In this document: in pieces, positions 6,489 through 14,585 of the stretch | Layout of the letters: every line of letters begins with the position of its first letter | How positions within the stretch are numbered: position 1 is the stretch's first letter | From: a bacterium | GTDB lineage: Bacteria; Actinomycetota; Acidimicrobiia; Spongiisociales; UBA5794 | Assembly (NCBI GenBank): GCA_024226255.1 | Contig: JAAELU010000239.1 | Coordinates: forward strand, 1-36,451 | Length of the DNA: 36,451 nucleotides | Reading direction: 5' to 3' | Program-made: the position numbers and the translations under genes | The notes under the pieces: generated by a model | The model's input: only the letters and a program-made list of their open reading frames with translations | The model's database searches: none | What the model was told of the DNA's origin: nothing

Positions 6489-8351
6489 GTGAAGCGTCTC
6501 GCGTCGGCTCTGCTCTTGGCGGCAAGTGTCCTGGTTGTGGCACCGGCAGCATCCACCGCTGACGTCCCGACCTGCCTTGGCTTGCCTGCCACGATTATCG
6601 GAACTTCGGGTAATGACCTAATCCGTGCCACAGCCGGGACCCACGTGATCGTCGGCCTGGAAGGCGACGACAACATAACCGGCCACGACGGCGATGACGT
6701 CATCTGCGGTGGAGCGGGAAACGACCAGATAAACGGTGCCGGCGGCGACGATCGGATCAGCGGCGGCCCGGGCGATGACTACATATCCGGATTCTCCGGA
6801 GATGACATCCTTCGCGGCGGAGCTGGGGACGATGCAATCCAAGGCAACGACGGTGATGACCTGATCGACGGTGGTAGCGGAGCGGACACTCTCGAAGGAA
6901 GTTCTGGAAATGACACTATCCGGGGCCGAACGGGCGCCGATCTGATCGGGGGCGACTATCTGTCCAGCCACTTCGAGCCCGGTGGCGACTTGAAGTCCGG
7001 TAGCGACGTCATCCTCGGCGGACGGGGGCCCGACCTGATCTGGGCCGGAGGCGGCAACGACAGGATCTCCGGCGGTCGCGGCGAAGACACGGCCTACGGC
7101 CAGGACGGTGACGACACCATGCTCGGTGGCCCGCGCGACGATGCCCTCTACGGAGGGCCCGGGTCCGACATTGCCCGGGGCCGCGCTGGTGTCGATAGCT
7201 GCTCGGCCGAAGTGATCTCCTGCGAGAACTCAATCCCCGAGGTGGCCCCGGTCGCTATCAGGACGCAGGGAGGCGAGCTGTCTCTACGAGGTGTCGTCAA
7301 CCACACCGAACCGCTCGTGGCGGTCGACTTCGCGCTGAAGGGACGGGACGGCCTGTGGCTCCAAACCGATGGCTCTCTCGGTGTCCACCGGGTCTGGCAC
7401 ACAGCGACGCTGTCCCCGGCAGCTGCCACTACGACTGATTGGTCCGCCACGATCTCGGTGGCTCGCAGCGGCCACTTCTCACTGTCGGTTCGTGCAATCG
7501 ACGCTGACGCCGACATCGGCAGGGTGCGTCCCCGTCCCCACTTTGATATCGGACGAGCCGGACTACAGATCGGCGTGATCGTTGACGGAGGTATGTGGGA
7601 TTTCGATGGCCTCAAATTCCTCCCGCCCGGCACCAGGCTTGGCAGAAATCCGCGCCAAAACATGGGCAATCCGATACCCAGCGGCGGTACCGGCCCAACG
7701 GTTCGAATGAGCGGCTCCGCCCACGATGTTGGTGAGTTCTCCATCTCAGCTGTCGAGGTGGCCGTACGCGACGTCGCCACGGGTCTGTGGCTTCAGGAAG
7801 ATGGTGCGTTTGGCCCCGCAATCAAACGGCATTTGGCCGACTGTCCACATTGTGTTGGTACCCCATCGATCTACTGGCTGTTCGACGCCGAGCTACCAGA
7901 TGGTGACTATGAGTTGGTCGGTTTCGGGATCGGATCAAGAACGGAGTTGGTTGAGGACGTGCGCTGGAGGTTCACCGTCGATGGCAGCGTCGCCGAGACG
8001 CCCCAAGTGGCCGTCGACCAGCCAGCCGGATCGCAATTCACTCCGGACTCCGTGGCGTTCACTGGGTCGGCAAGCGACAACCTTGGCGTTGGATTGGTGA
8101 GAGTATCCATCAGAGACCGCGATACGGGCCTATGGCTTCAGGGCCGTCAGCACGATGGAACACTGCTCTGGGAGTCGTACAAGAGAGCCTTCCGAGCTCA
8201 GCTGTCCGACAAGAATGAGCCGGCGACTGATTGGGAATACGGATTGGAACTGGAGCCGGGCCGATACGACCTCTCAGTTGTCGTATTCGACGAGGTGCTA
8301 CACCGCAATTCGATCAAGCCGTGGCTTCCGTTCGAGGTGGTTGCGCCCTGA
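6489..8351 (+). CDS. Secreted RTX protein with three GLWLQ modules
   Basis: Exported protein of 620 residues starting at a GTG behind AGGGGGA. Signal peptide: MKRLASALLLAASVLVVAPA, cleavage near ASTA. Residues about 36-225 are GGxGxD calcium-binding nonapeptide repeats (GGAGDDAIQGNDGDD, GGPGSDIARGRAGVD), closed by CSAEVISCE, the same kind of Cys pair that ends the RTX protein at 503. The C-terminal 390 residues contain three copies of a beta-sandwich-like module, each with a GLWLQ motif (DGLWLQTDG near 288, TGLWLQEDG near 433, TGLWLQGRQHDG near 544) and a following aromatic strand. The first and second copies are parted by a Gly/Pro-rich stretch. The module resembles Ig-like surface domains, but I cannot name a family. 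A cell-surface or extracellular role is inferred. Confidence 0.88.
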   Translation: MKRLASALLLAASVLVVAPAASTADVPTCLGLPATIIGTSGNDLIRATAGTHVIVGLEGDDNITGHDGDDVICGGAGNDQINGAGGDDRISGGPGDDYISGFSGDDILRGGAGDDAIQGNDGDDLIDGGSGADTLEGSSGNDTIRGRTGADLIGGDYLSSHFEPGGDLKSGSDVILGGRGPDLIWAGGGNDRISGGRGEDTAYGQDGDDTMLGGPRDDALYGGPGSDIARGRAGVDSCSAEVISCENSIPEVAPVAIRTQGGELSLRGVVNHTEPLVAVDFALKGRDGLWLQTDGSLGVHRVWHTATLSPAAATTTDWSATISVARSGHFSLSVRAIDADADIGRVRPRPHFDIGRAGLQIGVIVDGGMWDFDGLKFLPPGTRLGRNPRQNMGNPIPSGGTGPTVRMSGSAHDVGEFSISAVEVAVRDVATGLWLQEDGAFGPAIKRHLADCPHCVGTPSIYWLFDAELPDGDYELVGFGIGSRTELVEDVRWRFTVDGSVAETPQVAVDQPAGSQFTPDSVAFTGSASDNLGVGLVRVSIRDRDTGLWLQGRQHDGTLLWESYKRAFRAQLSDKNEPATDWEYGLELEPGRYDLSVVVFDEVLHRNSIKPWLPFEVVAP

Positions 8352-8470
8352 TTCCGGCAATCCTTGCGAGTCGATGAACACTGCTGGATTTGGGAATCTC
8401 AGGCGCCAATAAGGCCGTTTGCTGGTTGTGCCCCACAGAGGGCCGATACTGAACGCAATCAAGGAATGGC

Positions 8471-9487
8471 ATGAAACGATCAATCAACTGGATGTCCCTG
8501 CTCGCTGCATTGGTCCTCGTTGCGGCGGCTTGTGGCGGCACCTCGGACGCCGACCAGGCATCAACGACCACAGCTCCGACGACAACCGCGGCGCCCGCCG
8601 ATGACGACATGAGCGACGACGACATGAGCGACGAAGAGATGTCTGACGACGACATGAGCGGCGAGGAGATGAGGGGACACACCATCAGCTTCGAAACCGC
8701 CGGCTGGCCTGAGTTCGCAGGTGGCGCTCACTACGAAGGCTGGCTGATCATCGACTCCACCCCGGTCTCGACGGGTCGCTTCAACGTGGTCGACGGTGCG
8801 ATCGTCGATCTCGACGGAGCCGCAGTGGATCACTTCAGCGTTGAAGCCGACACATCCGCGGCGACCGCTGTGGTTATCACGATCGAGCCGGCGAATGACA
8901 GCGATCCTGCTCCCAGTGACACCCACATTCTGGCCGGAGACCTCGTCGATGGCGCCGCCAACCTGACAATCTCGCACGCTGCCGCCCTGGGCACCGACTT
9001 TGCCGCCGCTTCAGGTGAGTTCGTGCTCGCCACTCCAACCGATGGCGACCACACCAACGACGAGTTCTCCGGCGTCTGGTTCCTCACCTTCCCCGGCCCC
9101 ACCCCGGGCCTGGTGCTGCCAGAGCTGCCTGATGGATGGATCTACGAGGGATGGACCGTCATCGACGGCACTCCGGTCACGACCGGAACCTTCCTCGCCG
9201 TCGACCGGTCGGATGACGCCGCCCCGTACAGCGGGACGGTCCGCACCCCGAACTTCCCGGGTGAGGACTTCCTCCAGAACGCTCCCGAGGGAATGACCTT
9301 CCCCACGAACCTCTCAGGAGCGACCGTGGTCATCAGCATCGAGCCGCTGACGGAGGACAACCCGCTGCCGTTCGCGCTCAAGCCACTCGTCGGCCCAGTG
9401 CCGGCCGACGCTGAACTCGAGCCGGTCTCCTACCCGCTGAGCAATGCCGACTTCACGGCGCTCACAGGAACGGCGACCATCGGGTAA
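8471..9487 (+). CDS. Lipoprotein with acidic DDDMS linker and two repeated YEGW domains
   Basis: Predicted lipoprotein of 338 residues: LVLVAAAC lipobox with Cys21 as lipidated residue, then a TTTAPTTTAAP linker and an acidic run of about 24 residues built from five-residue DDDMS/DEEMS units (43-66). Two similar domains follow. Each begins with a YEGW motif (GAHYEGWLIIDSTPVSTGRF near 92; GWIYEGWTVIDGTPVTTGTF near 218), and each later carries a VVITIEP or VVISIEP strand. This layout resembles anti-sigma-factor-like extracellular domains, but no transmembrane helix or cytoplasmic anti-sigma part is present. It is co-oriented with the RTX gene upstream (gap 119 nt) and may sit in the same envelope. 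Substrate or partner unknown. Confidence 0.85.
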   Translation: MKRSINWMSLLAALVLVAAACGGTSDADQASTTTAPTTTAAPADDDMSDDDMSDEEMSDDDMSGEEMRGHTISFETAGWPEFAGGAHYEGWLIIDSTPVSTGRFNVVDGAIVDLDGAAVDHFSVEADTSAATAVVITIEPANDSDPAPSDTHILAGDLVDGAANLTISHAAALGTDFAAASGEFVLATPTDGDHTNDEFSGVWFLTFPGPTPGLVLPELPDGWIYEGWTVIDGTPVTTGTFLAVDRSDDAAPYSGTVRTPNFPGEDFLQNAPEGMTFPTNLSGATVVISIEPLTEDNPLPFALKPLVGPVPADAELEPVSYPLSNADFTALTGTATIG

Positions 9488-9516
9488 CGCAACGTCCGCT
9501 CTCAACAAGCAGAGAT

Positions 9517-9541
9517 GGGCACCGTCCAAACGACGGCACCC
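9517..9541 (+). terminator. Probable terminator after the lipoprotein gene
   Basis: GGGCACCGTC-CAAAC-GACGGCACCC forms a hairpin with an inner 5-bp CCGTC/GACGG stem, a two-base mismatch and an outer GG/CC closure, 30 nt after the stop. There is no T-run, so the call rests on position and stem only. Confidence 0.4.
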
Positions 9542-9671
9542 CTCCGCTGCGACGGGGCCTCACTCTTTGCGGCAGCCGCTGTGCCTGCTCCTCAACTCGG
9601 CGAAGACTCGGCCGACAGGGACCTGTGGAGCCTGAACGCTCTGCGACACGGCCGAAAGACACAGGGCACAT

Positions 9672-10688
9672 ATGGGCCTGACCGAAATTGATGCAGTAGA
9701 TGACGTCGCCATCGCGCCGTCCATAGCGAACGCTGCCGACGAGGTGGACCTCTCAGGTGACCTTGTCGGGATGGATCTCGCTGGGGCCAACCTGGCCGGG
9801 CGAGACCTATCCGGCCGCGACCTATCCCACGCGGACCTAACGGGTGCCGACCTGAGCAACTGCCGACTCATCGGAACCCGCCTCGTCAACGCCACCCTGG
9901 TCGAGGCCAACCTGGAATGCGCTCAGTTCCTCGGCGCTGATCTCACTGGCGCCGACATGACCGACGCCGAAGCGTTCAGCGTCGTCTTTGGCTCGTCGAA
10001 CCTCACCGATGCGGTCCTCTTCAATGCCACCCTCAACGATGCGACCTTCGCCCACGCCGATCTAACGCGAGCCGACCTGAGAACCGCCAACCTCGAGGAG
10101 GCACGACTCCGCGACGCGACCCTCGTCCACGCCGACCTGTCGGGCGCCCAAATGGCCGGCACCGACCTCTCCCGGGCCCGAATCGGCCACGCCATCTTCC
10201 GCAATGCCGACCTGTCGCGCGCCAAGCTGAGGGCCGTCCGGGGCTACTCGACCACCGACTGGATTGGCATTGAAATGCCCGACGCCAACTTTGGCGGCGC
10301 CTACATCGTGCGACGCCAGATCATCGATGAGAACTACCTCTACGAGTTCCGCCACAAGAGCCAGTGGCACAAGGTCATCTATCACATCTGGTCCATCACC
10401 TCAGACTGTGGGCGCAGCTTTCTCCGCTGGGTGCTGTGGACCGCCATCCTGGCCCTGCTCTTCGGAATTGCTTACACCTATATCGACATCGACTACGGCG
10501 ACTACGAGACGGTCCTGTCGCCGCTGTACTACAGCGTCGTCACCATGACGACCCTCGGCTACGGCGACGCCCTACCGGCGTCGATGACCGGACAGATCGT
10601 GGCGATGGCTCAGGTGGTAATCGGATACATGACTCTTGGCGGAGTGCTCAGCATCTTCGCTACCAAGATGGGAAGACGAGCGGAATGA
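9672..10688 (+). CDS. Pentapeptide-repeat protein fused to a two-helix potassium channel
   Basis: Fusion of 338 residues. Residues about 30-205 are pentapeptide repeats of the A(D/N)LxX type (GADLSNCRL, HADLTRADLRTANL), which form a right-handed quadrilateral beta-helix. After a linker, residues about 235-338 form a pore module: helix RWVLWTAILALLFGIAYTYI, pore helix SPLYYSVVTMT, selectivity filter TLGYGD, and second helix TGQIVAMAQVVIGYMTLGGV. This is the minimal K+ channel (Ion_trans_2) layout, so the protein should tetramerise in the membrane with four cytoplasmic beta-helices. There is no RCK or cyclic-nucleotide domain; the pentapeptide part may take that sensory or scaffolding place (inference). 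CAGGG lies before the ATG. The HDOD gene follows after 10 nt and is probably co-transcribed. Confidence 0.92.
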   Translation: MGLTEIDAVDDVAIAPSIANAADEVDLSGDLVGMDLAGANLAGRDLSGRDLSHADLTGADLSNCRLIGTRLVNATLVEANLECAQFLGADLTGADMTDAEAFSVVFGSSNLTDAVLFNATLNDATFAHADLTRADLRTANLEEARLRDATLVHADLSGAQMAGTDLSRARIGHAIFRNADLSRAKLRAVRGYSTTDWIGIEMPDANFGGAYIVRRQIIDENYLYEFRHKSQWHKVIYHIWSITSDCGRSFLRWVLWTAILALLFGIAYTYIDIDYGDYETVLSPLYYSVVTMTTLGYGDALPASMTGQIVAMAQVVIGYMTLGGVLSIFATKMGRRAE

Positions 10689-10698
10689 GCGGTGCCAG

Positions 10699-11544
10699 AT
10701 GGTGAGACTCAGGCGATCACGAGCCAAGGACCGAGGGGCCGACCTGCGGAAGGTTCTCGGCAGCGCTGAGCTTCCGGCCATACCCGAGCTGGTGACAACG
10801 GCCATTGAGCAGGTGTCGGCGCCGGACTGCGACCTGCGCGAAGTCGCCAAGACTGTCGGCCTTGACCCCGGCATCTCGGCGCGGCTCCTGACCGTGGTCA
10901 ATTCCGCTGCTTACGCACCACGCAATCCGATCGTCGGAGTTAGCCAGGCCGTCACCATGTTCGGCAAGAATCGCCTCGAGTCGATGCTCATAGCCCTGGC
11001 AGTCAGCCATGCCGTCGCGGTTGAGCCTGTTCCAGGTTTCGATATGACCCGGTTCTGGAGGACTTCCGCGTGGCGGGCCTCGGCGGCCACCACCCTGTCG
11101 CGCCGTGTCGATCGAGCACGCTCCAGCATGAACTTCTCGGCGGCGCTACTAGAGAACATTGCGGTTCCACTACTGATTACCCATGTGCCCGGGTACCGCC
11201 CGATCCACGATGCGTGGCGAGGCGGTGACGGCGAACTCGAGGATCTCGAAAGCCGGGCATTCGGCTGGACCCACTTCGAGGTCGCCGGGTGGTTGTTCGA
11301 GGAATGGGACTTCCCGCCGACGCTGCGTGATGCCGTCACCGAAGCCGGCCAGCCGACCGACGCTCACGTTGAGTATCCGGTAGTCCGGGTCGTGTCATCC
11401 TTGAGCGCTCCACGCGCCGAAACGGAAGTGATCGAAGAAACCGCGGCCCGAATGACGGCCACATTCGGGCTCGACCTCGAGGAGGGTCTCGAGCTTCTGG
11501 CGAGCGCCAAGACCGACGGCGCCAAGTTGGCCCAGTACCTCTAG
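10699..11544 (+). CDS. HDOD domain protein
   Basis: Cytoplasmic protein of about 281 residues. The HDOD domain, a degenerate relative of HD phosphohydrolases used in signalling, covers roughly residues 15-215: LPAIPELVTTAIEQVS, then DPGISARLLTVVNSAAY, VSQAVTMFGKNRLESMLIAL, FWRTSAWRASAATTLS, and a Phe-Gly-Trp-Thr-His-Phe-Glu segment near the end. The paired metal-binding His-Asp residues of true HD enzymes are not evident, as is normal for HDOD. No output domain is fused. ATG 10699 follows the channel stop at 10688 by 10 nt; the longer in-frame ATG at 10636 would overlap the channel gene by 53 nt and is less likely. Co-transcription with the channel suggests a shared signalling role but gives no detail. 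Confidence 0.88.
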   Translation: MVRLRRSRAKDRGADLRKVLGSAELPAIPELVTTAIEQVSAPDCDLREVAKTVGLDPGISARLLTVVNSAAYAPRNPIVGVSQAVTMFGKNRLESMLIALAVSHAVAVEPVPGFDMTRFWRTSAWRASAATTLSRRVDRARSSMNFSAALLENIAVPLLITHVPGYRPIHDAWRGGDGELEDLESRAFGWTHFEVAGWLFEEWDFPPTLRDAVTEAGQPTDAHVEYPVVRVVSSLSAPRAETEVIEETAARMTATFGLDLEEGLELLASAKTDGAKLAQYL

Positions 11545-11560
11545 GCGGGAGGGTGAATCC

Positions 11561-14071
11561 TCAGAGCTTCCCGGCTCGCTGCATCCAGGCGAAGGCAAGC
11601 CATCCGGGAAGGATTGGAAGCCAGAACGTGACCAACCGGAACAACAGCACCGCCGGGACCGCAACCTCGGGAGACACTCCAACCGCGGTGTAGCCCGCGG
11701 CGAGGGCAGCTTCCGTGGCACCCACTCCTCCAGGTGTGGGCGCTGCCGCCGACACCGCCGACCCCGCCAGGTAGACAAACGCCACCGTAACCAGCGCGGT
11801 CTCAGCCCCGAAGGCTTGCAGCGAAGCGGCCATCGCCACGGTGTACATCGAGGTCACGATGAATGACCCCAGGAAGAGCGTCGCAAGCTTGCGAGGGTTG
11901 CGAGCTACGTCGCCGATCGAGGAGAACGCCGACTTCAGAGCGGGCCACAAGCTTTCGAGCACGAGACGCCGTCCGAGCGGGATCGCCATCACCAGGCCTG
12001 ACACCGCCACGACGCCGAGTACGACCCAAGTGATCGTTGTTACCGATGGCAGCGGGAAGCCCTCGGCTTCTCGCCCCGCAAGTACTCCAAGGGCAACTGT
12101 TGCCGGGATGTGGATCATGGTTCCCGCCAGCGTGTTCAGGCCGATGGCCGACACTGCGGTCGGCGCAGCAATACCGCACAGTTTGAGATAGCGCACGTTG
12201 GTGGCCAGGCCGCCGACCTTGGCCGGAGTGATGCGATTCGAGAAAGAAGAGGCCAGCTGGGCAATCAGGGTCAGGCGGAATGGCAGCGGCGACACCAACG
12301 AACCCTTGATGCCGATCGTCGCCCCGACGTATGTGGCCAAGGATGCGGCCAGAGCTATCAGCACCCACCCCGGACCGGCGCCGCGGACCGCTTCCCAGAG
12401 GTTGCCGGCATCGGCAATCATCGGAATGAGCACGTAGGCCGCCAAACCCAGGCTGACCAGAATCAGAATCGACCGCAGTGATACTCGCTCGATCTTGACG
12501 GTTCCCACTTCGGCAACGCCGGTCGCATCCTGAATCGCCGCTCGCAGTTTGTCGAAGCCTTCCGACGATCCCATCGCCTGCCTGGTGGCCGAGCCGACCG
12601 CTTGCGGCTGCACCCAAGCTGCCGCATAGGCGATTGCCGGCATCGGCATGACCTTGGTCGCCGCGGCCAACGCACGGTCGACGCCGACGATCGCGGCGGT
12701 CGACGACAACGCCTCGGCGATATCCAACGCTCTGTGGGACTCCTCTGCCGACAGCTCTGCGAACCCGAAGTCGATCAGCTGCAGCTCTCCGTCGCGCGTC
12801 ATGAAGATGTTGGCGAGGCGGAGATCGCGGTGGGCCATGCCGCTCTGATGCAGTTCGTGGATCAACCGCCACACCTCCTCCAACGCTGAGTCGGTCAGCT
12901 CCTCGGGTGCCACATTGTCCAGCGATCGTCCCTCTATCGCCTCGTAGGTCAACATCATCCCGTCGCCTCCGACGTCGGCGATCGCCATGAATCGTGGTGT
13001 AGGAATTCCCCGATTTGTGGCCTGCAACGAGCCGAGCGCCTCATGTTCAACTGCTCGTCGCAGCGACGTGTACGGGCGTCGATCGCCAGCCTGGCGGTAG
13101 CGCAGCCAGCGGTACAGGCGAAACAGCAAATCCGCCGCCCTATGACTCGAACTGAGAACCTTGATGAACATCCGTTGGCCGTCGGCCGTCGAGGTGAACC
13201 ACGGTGACGATCCACGCGCGTCGACGGCCGCCGGCGCCAAGTCGACCGCAACGACTCCACAGTGGTCGAGCGCCGCCACCAGTTCGTCGTGAGTGGGCGC
13301 CATGTTCGGAGTTTTGAAGATCAATCCGATGAGCGCCCCCACGAGAATGCCCAGCCCGACGTCGAGCACGATCAGCAATGGAGGCGACAACGCAAAAAAC
13401 GCCAAAGCCACACCGTAGGTAGCGGTACCTGCAACTGCCCACGGCCGCAGGCGACGCCGCACCCACGGCACACCAACCGTCACGACTGCGATCAGCGTCG
13501 GCAGGAACCGGCCAAGCGCCACCCCGGGCGATTCGAGATCGAGGGCCTCACGAAGAACGTTTGACGTTGCCAGCGTGAGCGCCAGCTCCGTCGCCCCCTC
13601 GTGTGCCAGCAGCGCAGCGATTGCGGCAGTGTTGATGACCGCCAGGCGTCGCCAGTGGCGTGTTGTGACCAGCCACACATTGATGCCGACGCCAATCGTC
13701 GCCGCCAGCGCGGCAAGAACAGCGACCGGCAGATCGTCGATCCACTCCGGCCAGCTGTCGACCATGTCGCTGCTGTCCTTGAACAGCCCGATCAATGCGT
13801 TCTCGAAGAGAACAATGGCCACAAAGCCCAGCGCCAGCAGCAGTGCTCCCAGAACCGCACGCAGCACATAGACCGGTGAGCGCACATAGCGAGCGACGGG
13901 TTCCAGGATGTACTCCCTTGGTGGCGGGCGGCCGTAGGGGTACCAACCTAGGGCCCGACGATCCTCTGCCGCTACCGGATGGGGATCGTCCGCTCGAGTG
14001 ACCGAGCCAGCCGACCTACCACTAGAGAAGACGGCTCCACTTGGAACCGTCTTCTCTAGTGAGCTCTTCAC
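11561..14071 (-). CDS. Membrane protein: kinase-like domain fused to LPG-synthase-type flippase domain
   Basis: About 836 residues in three parts. The N-terminal 250 residues hold several membrane helices (AVLGALLLALGFVAIVLF and others). A protein-kinase-like/ABC1-RIO domain follows with Lys in FIKVL, Glu in VEHEAL, catalytic loop HRDLRLANI and metal site IDFGFAE, so it looks active. The C-terminal 320 residues are an LPG_synthase_TM (UPF0104) domain with about eight helices and the characteristic SSFSNRITPAKVGGLATN and PTPGGVGATEAAL motifs. Such domains move or modify lipids in LPG synthases, but the catalytic aminoacyl-transfer domain is missing. The start is uncertain: GTG 14071 lies upstream of the 14022-14059 hairpin, the ATG at 14182 lies inside the neighbouring gene, and no good start lies between the hairpin and the first helix. 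It converges with the HDOD gene, 16 nt apart. Confidence 0.85.
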   Translation of the reverse strand: MKSSLEKTVPSGAVFSSGRSAGSVTRADDPHPVAAEDRRALGWYPYGRPPPREYILEPVARYVRSPVYVLRAVLGALLLALGFVAIVLFENALIGLFKDSSDMVDSWPEWIDDLPVAVLAALAATIGVGINVWLVTTRHWRRLAVINTAAIAALLAHEGATELALTLATSNVLREALDLESPGVALGRFLPTLIAVVTVGVPWVRRRLRPWAVAGTATYGVALAFFALSPPLLIVLDVGLGILVGALIGLIFKTPNMAPTHDELVAALDHCGVVAVDLAPAAVDARGSSPWFTSTADGQRMFIKVLSSSHRAADLLFRLYRWLRYRQAGDRRPYTSLRRAVEHEALGSLQATNRGIPTPRFMAIADVGGDGMMLTYEAIEGRSLDNVAPEELTDSALEEVWRLIHELHQSGMAHRDLRLANIFMTRDGELQLIDFGFAELSAEESHRALDIAEALSSTAAIVGVDRALAAATKVMPMPAIAYAAAWVQPQAVGSATRQAMGSSEGFDKLRAAIQDATGVAEVGTVKIERVSLRSILILVSLGLAAYVLIPMIADAGNLWEAVRGAGPGWVLIALAASLATYVGATIGIKGSLVSPLPFRLTLIAQLASSFSNRITPAKVGGLATNVRYLKLCGIAAPTAVSAIGLNTLAGTMIHIPATVALGVLAGREAEGFPLPSVTTITWVVLGVVAVSGLVMAIPLGRRLVLESLWPALKSAFSSIGDVARNPRKLATLFLGSFIVTSMYTVAMAASLQAFGAETALVTVAFVYLAGSAVSAAAPTPGGVGATEAALAAGYTAVGVSPEVAVPAVLLFRLVTFWLPILPGWLAFAWMQRAGKL
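14022..14059 (-). terminator. Very strong 17-bp hairpin between the Thr-tail gene and the kinase/flippase gene
   Basis: CTAGAGAAGACGGCTCC-ACTT-GGAACCGTCTTCTCTAG: a 17-bp stem with one G:T pair and a 4-nt loop, 50 nt after the stop of the small secreted protein on the minus strand. No T-run follows, as often in actinobacterial terminators. If it terminates transcription, the downstream gene must have its own promoter inside or after it. Confidence 0.65.
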
Positions 14072-14109
14072 CCTCGGGTCGTGCCGAGGCGACGTGCGCC
14101 TCGAGGGAG

Positions 14110-14448
14110 CTAGTCCTCTGGAATCGTTGTTGTTGTCGTCGTCGTTGTCGATGTGGTGGTGGTTGTTGTCGTTGGGCCACAAGGCGTTCCCGGAACGAAT
14201 TCGTGATCTACGTTGCCGAACCTGTTCTCGTGGTGGGAATGATCATTGGATCCTTCCCCATCGAACGCGGCGACATCAACGGTGATCACGTTGAATTGGT
14301 TGGTCGCCGAGTTGGTCACGTGGCAGATCGTCACGGTGTGGCCATCGCCGTCGTCGGGCGTCGCGAGCGCCGGAACGGCTAGTACGACCGTCAACAGGCC
14401 GGCGGCTGCGAGCACGCGGCTCAGCCGCTTCTCGAACATGGTCCTCAT
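14110..14448 (-). CDS. Small secreted protein with a threonine-repeat tail
   Basis: Exported protein of 112 residues. The signal peptide (RVLAAAGLLTVVLAVPALA) is followed by a compact domain HTVTICHVTNSATNQFNVIT with VDVAAFDGEG, then HSHHENRFGNVDHEFVPG. This Cys/His-rich segment resembles a small domain repeated in many actinobacterial secreted proteins (ICHxT...VD...H..H). The C-terminus is a run of 15 Thr with one Ser (TTTTTTTSTTTTTTTT), then IPED; long Thr tracts of this kind are often O-glycosylated wall spacers. There is no LPxTG signal or transmembrane anchor. Start ATG 14448 has GGGGA at good spacing. Function unknown. Confidence 0.8.
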   Translation of the reverse strand: MRTMFEKRLSRVLAAAGLLTVVLAVPALATPDDGDGHTVTICHVTNSATNQFNVITVDVAAFDGEGSNDHSHHENRFGNVDHEFVPGTPCGPTTTTTTTSTTTTTTTTIPED

Positions 14449-14585
14449 GGTGTCCCCTTCGGTGTCCTACCGGAGCCTTCGGATGCCCGGGCCGATGACT
14501 GCTGTCCGTGGCAACATATGCCACTCGTGGTAGGCCAGGTCGAGGGCTATTCCGGAAAGGGCTCCCAAGAAACGATGCCCGGTAT

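Noticed and set aside
14072-14182. Extended N-terminus of the kinase/flippase protein starting at ATG 14182
   Set aside because: The segment lies within the 3' end of the Thr-tail gene in another frame and crosses the strong hairpin; its Asn/Asp/His-rich sequence is the frame-shifted Thr repeat.
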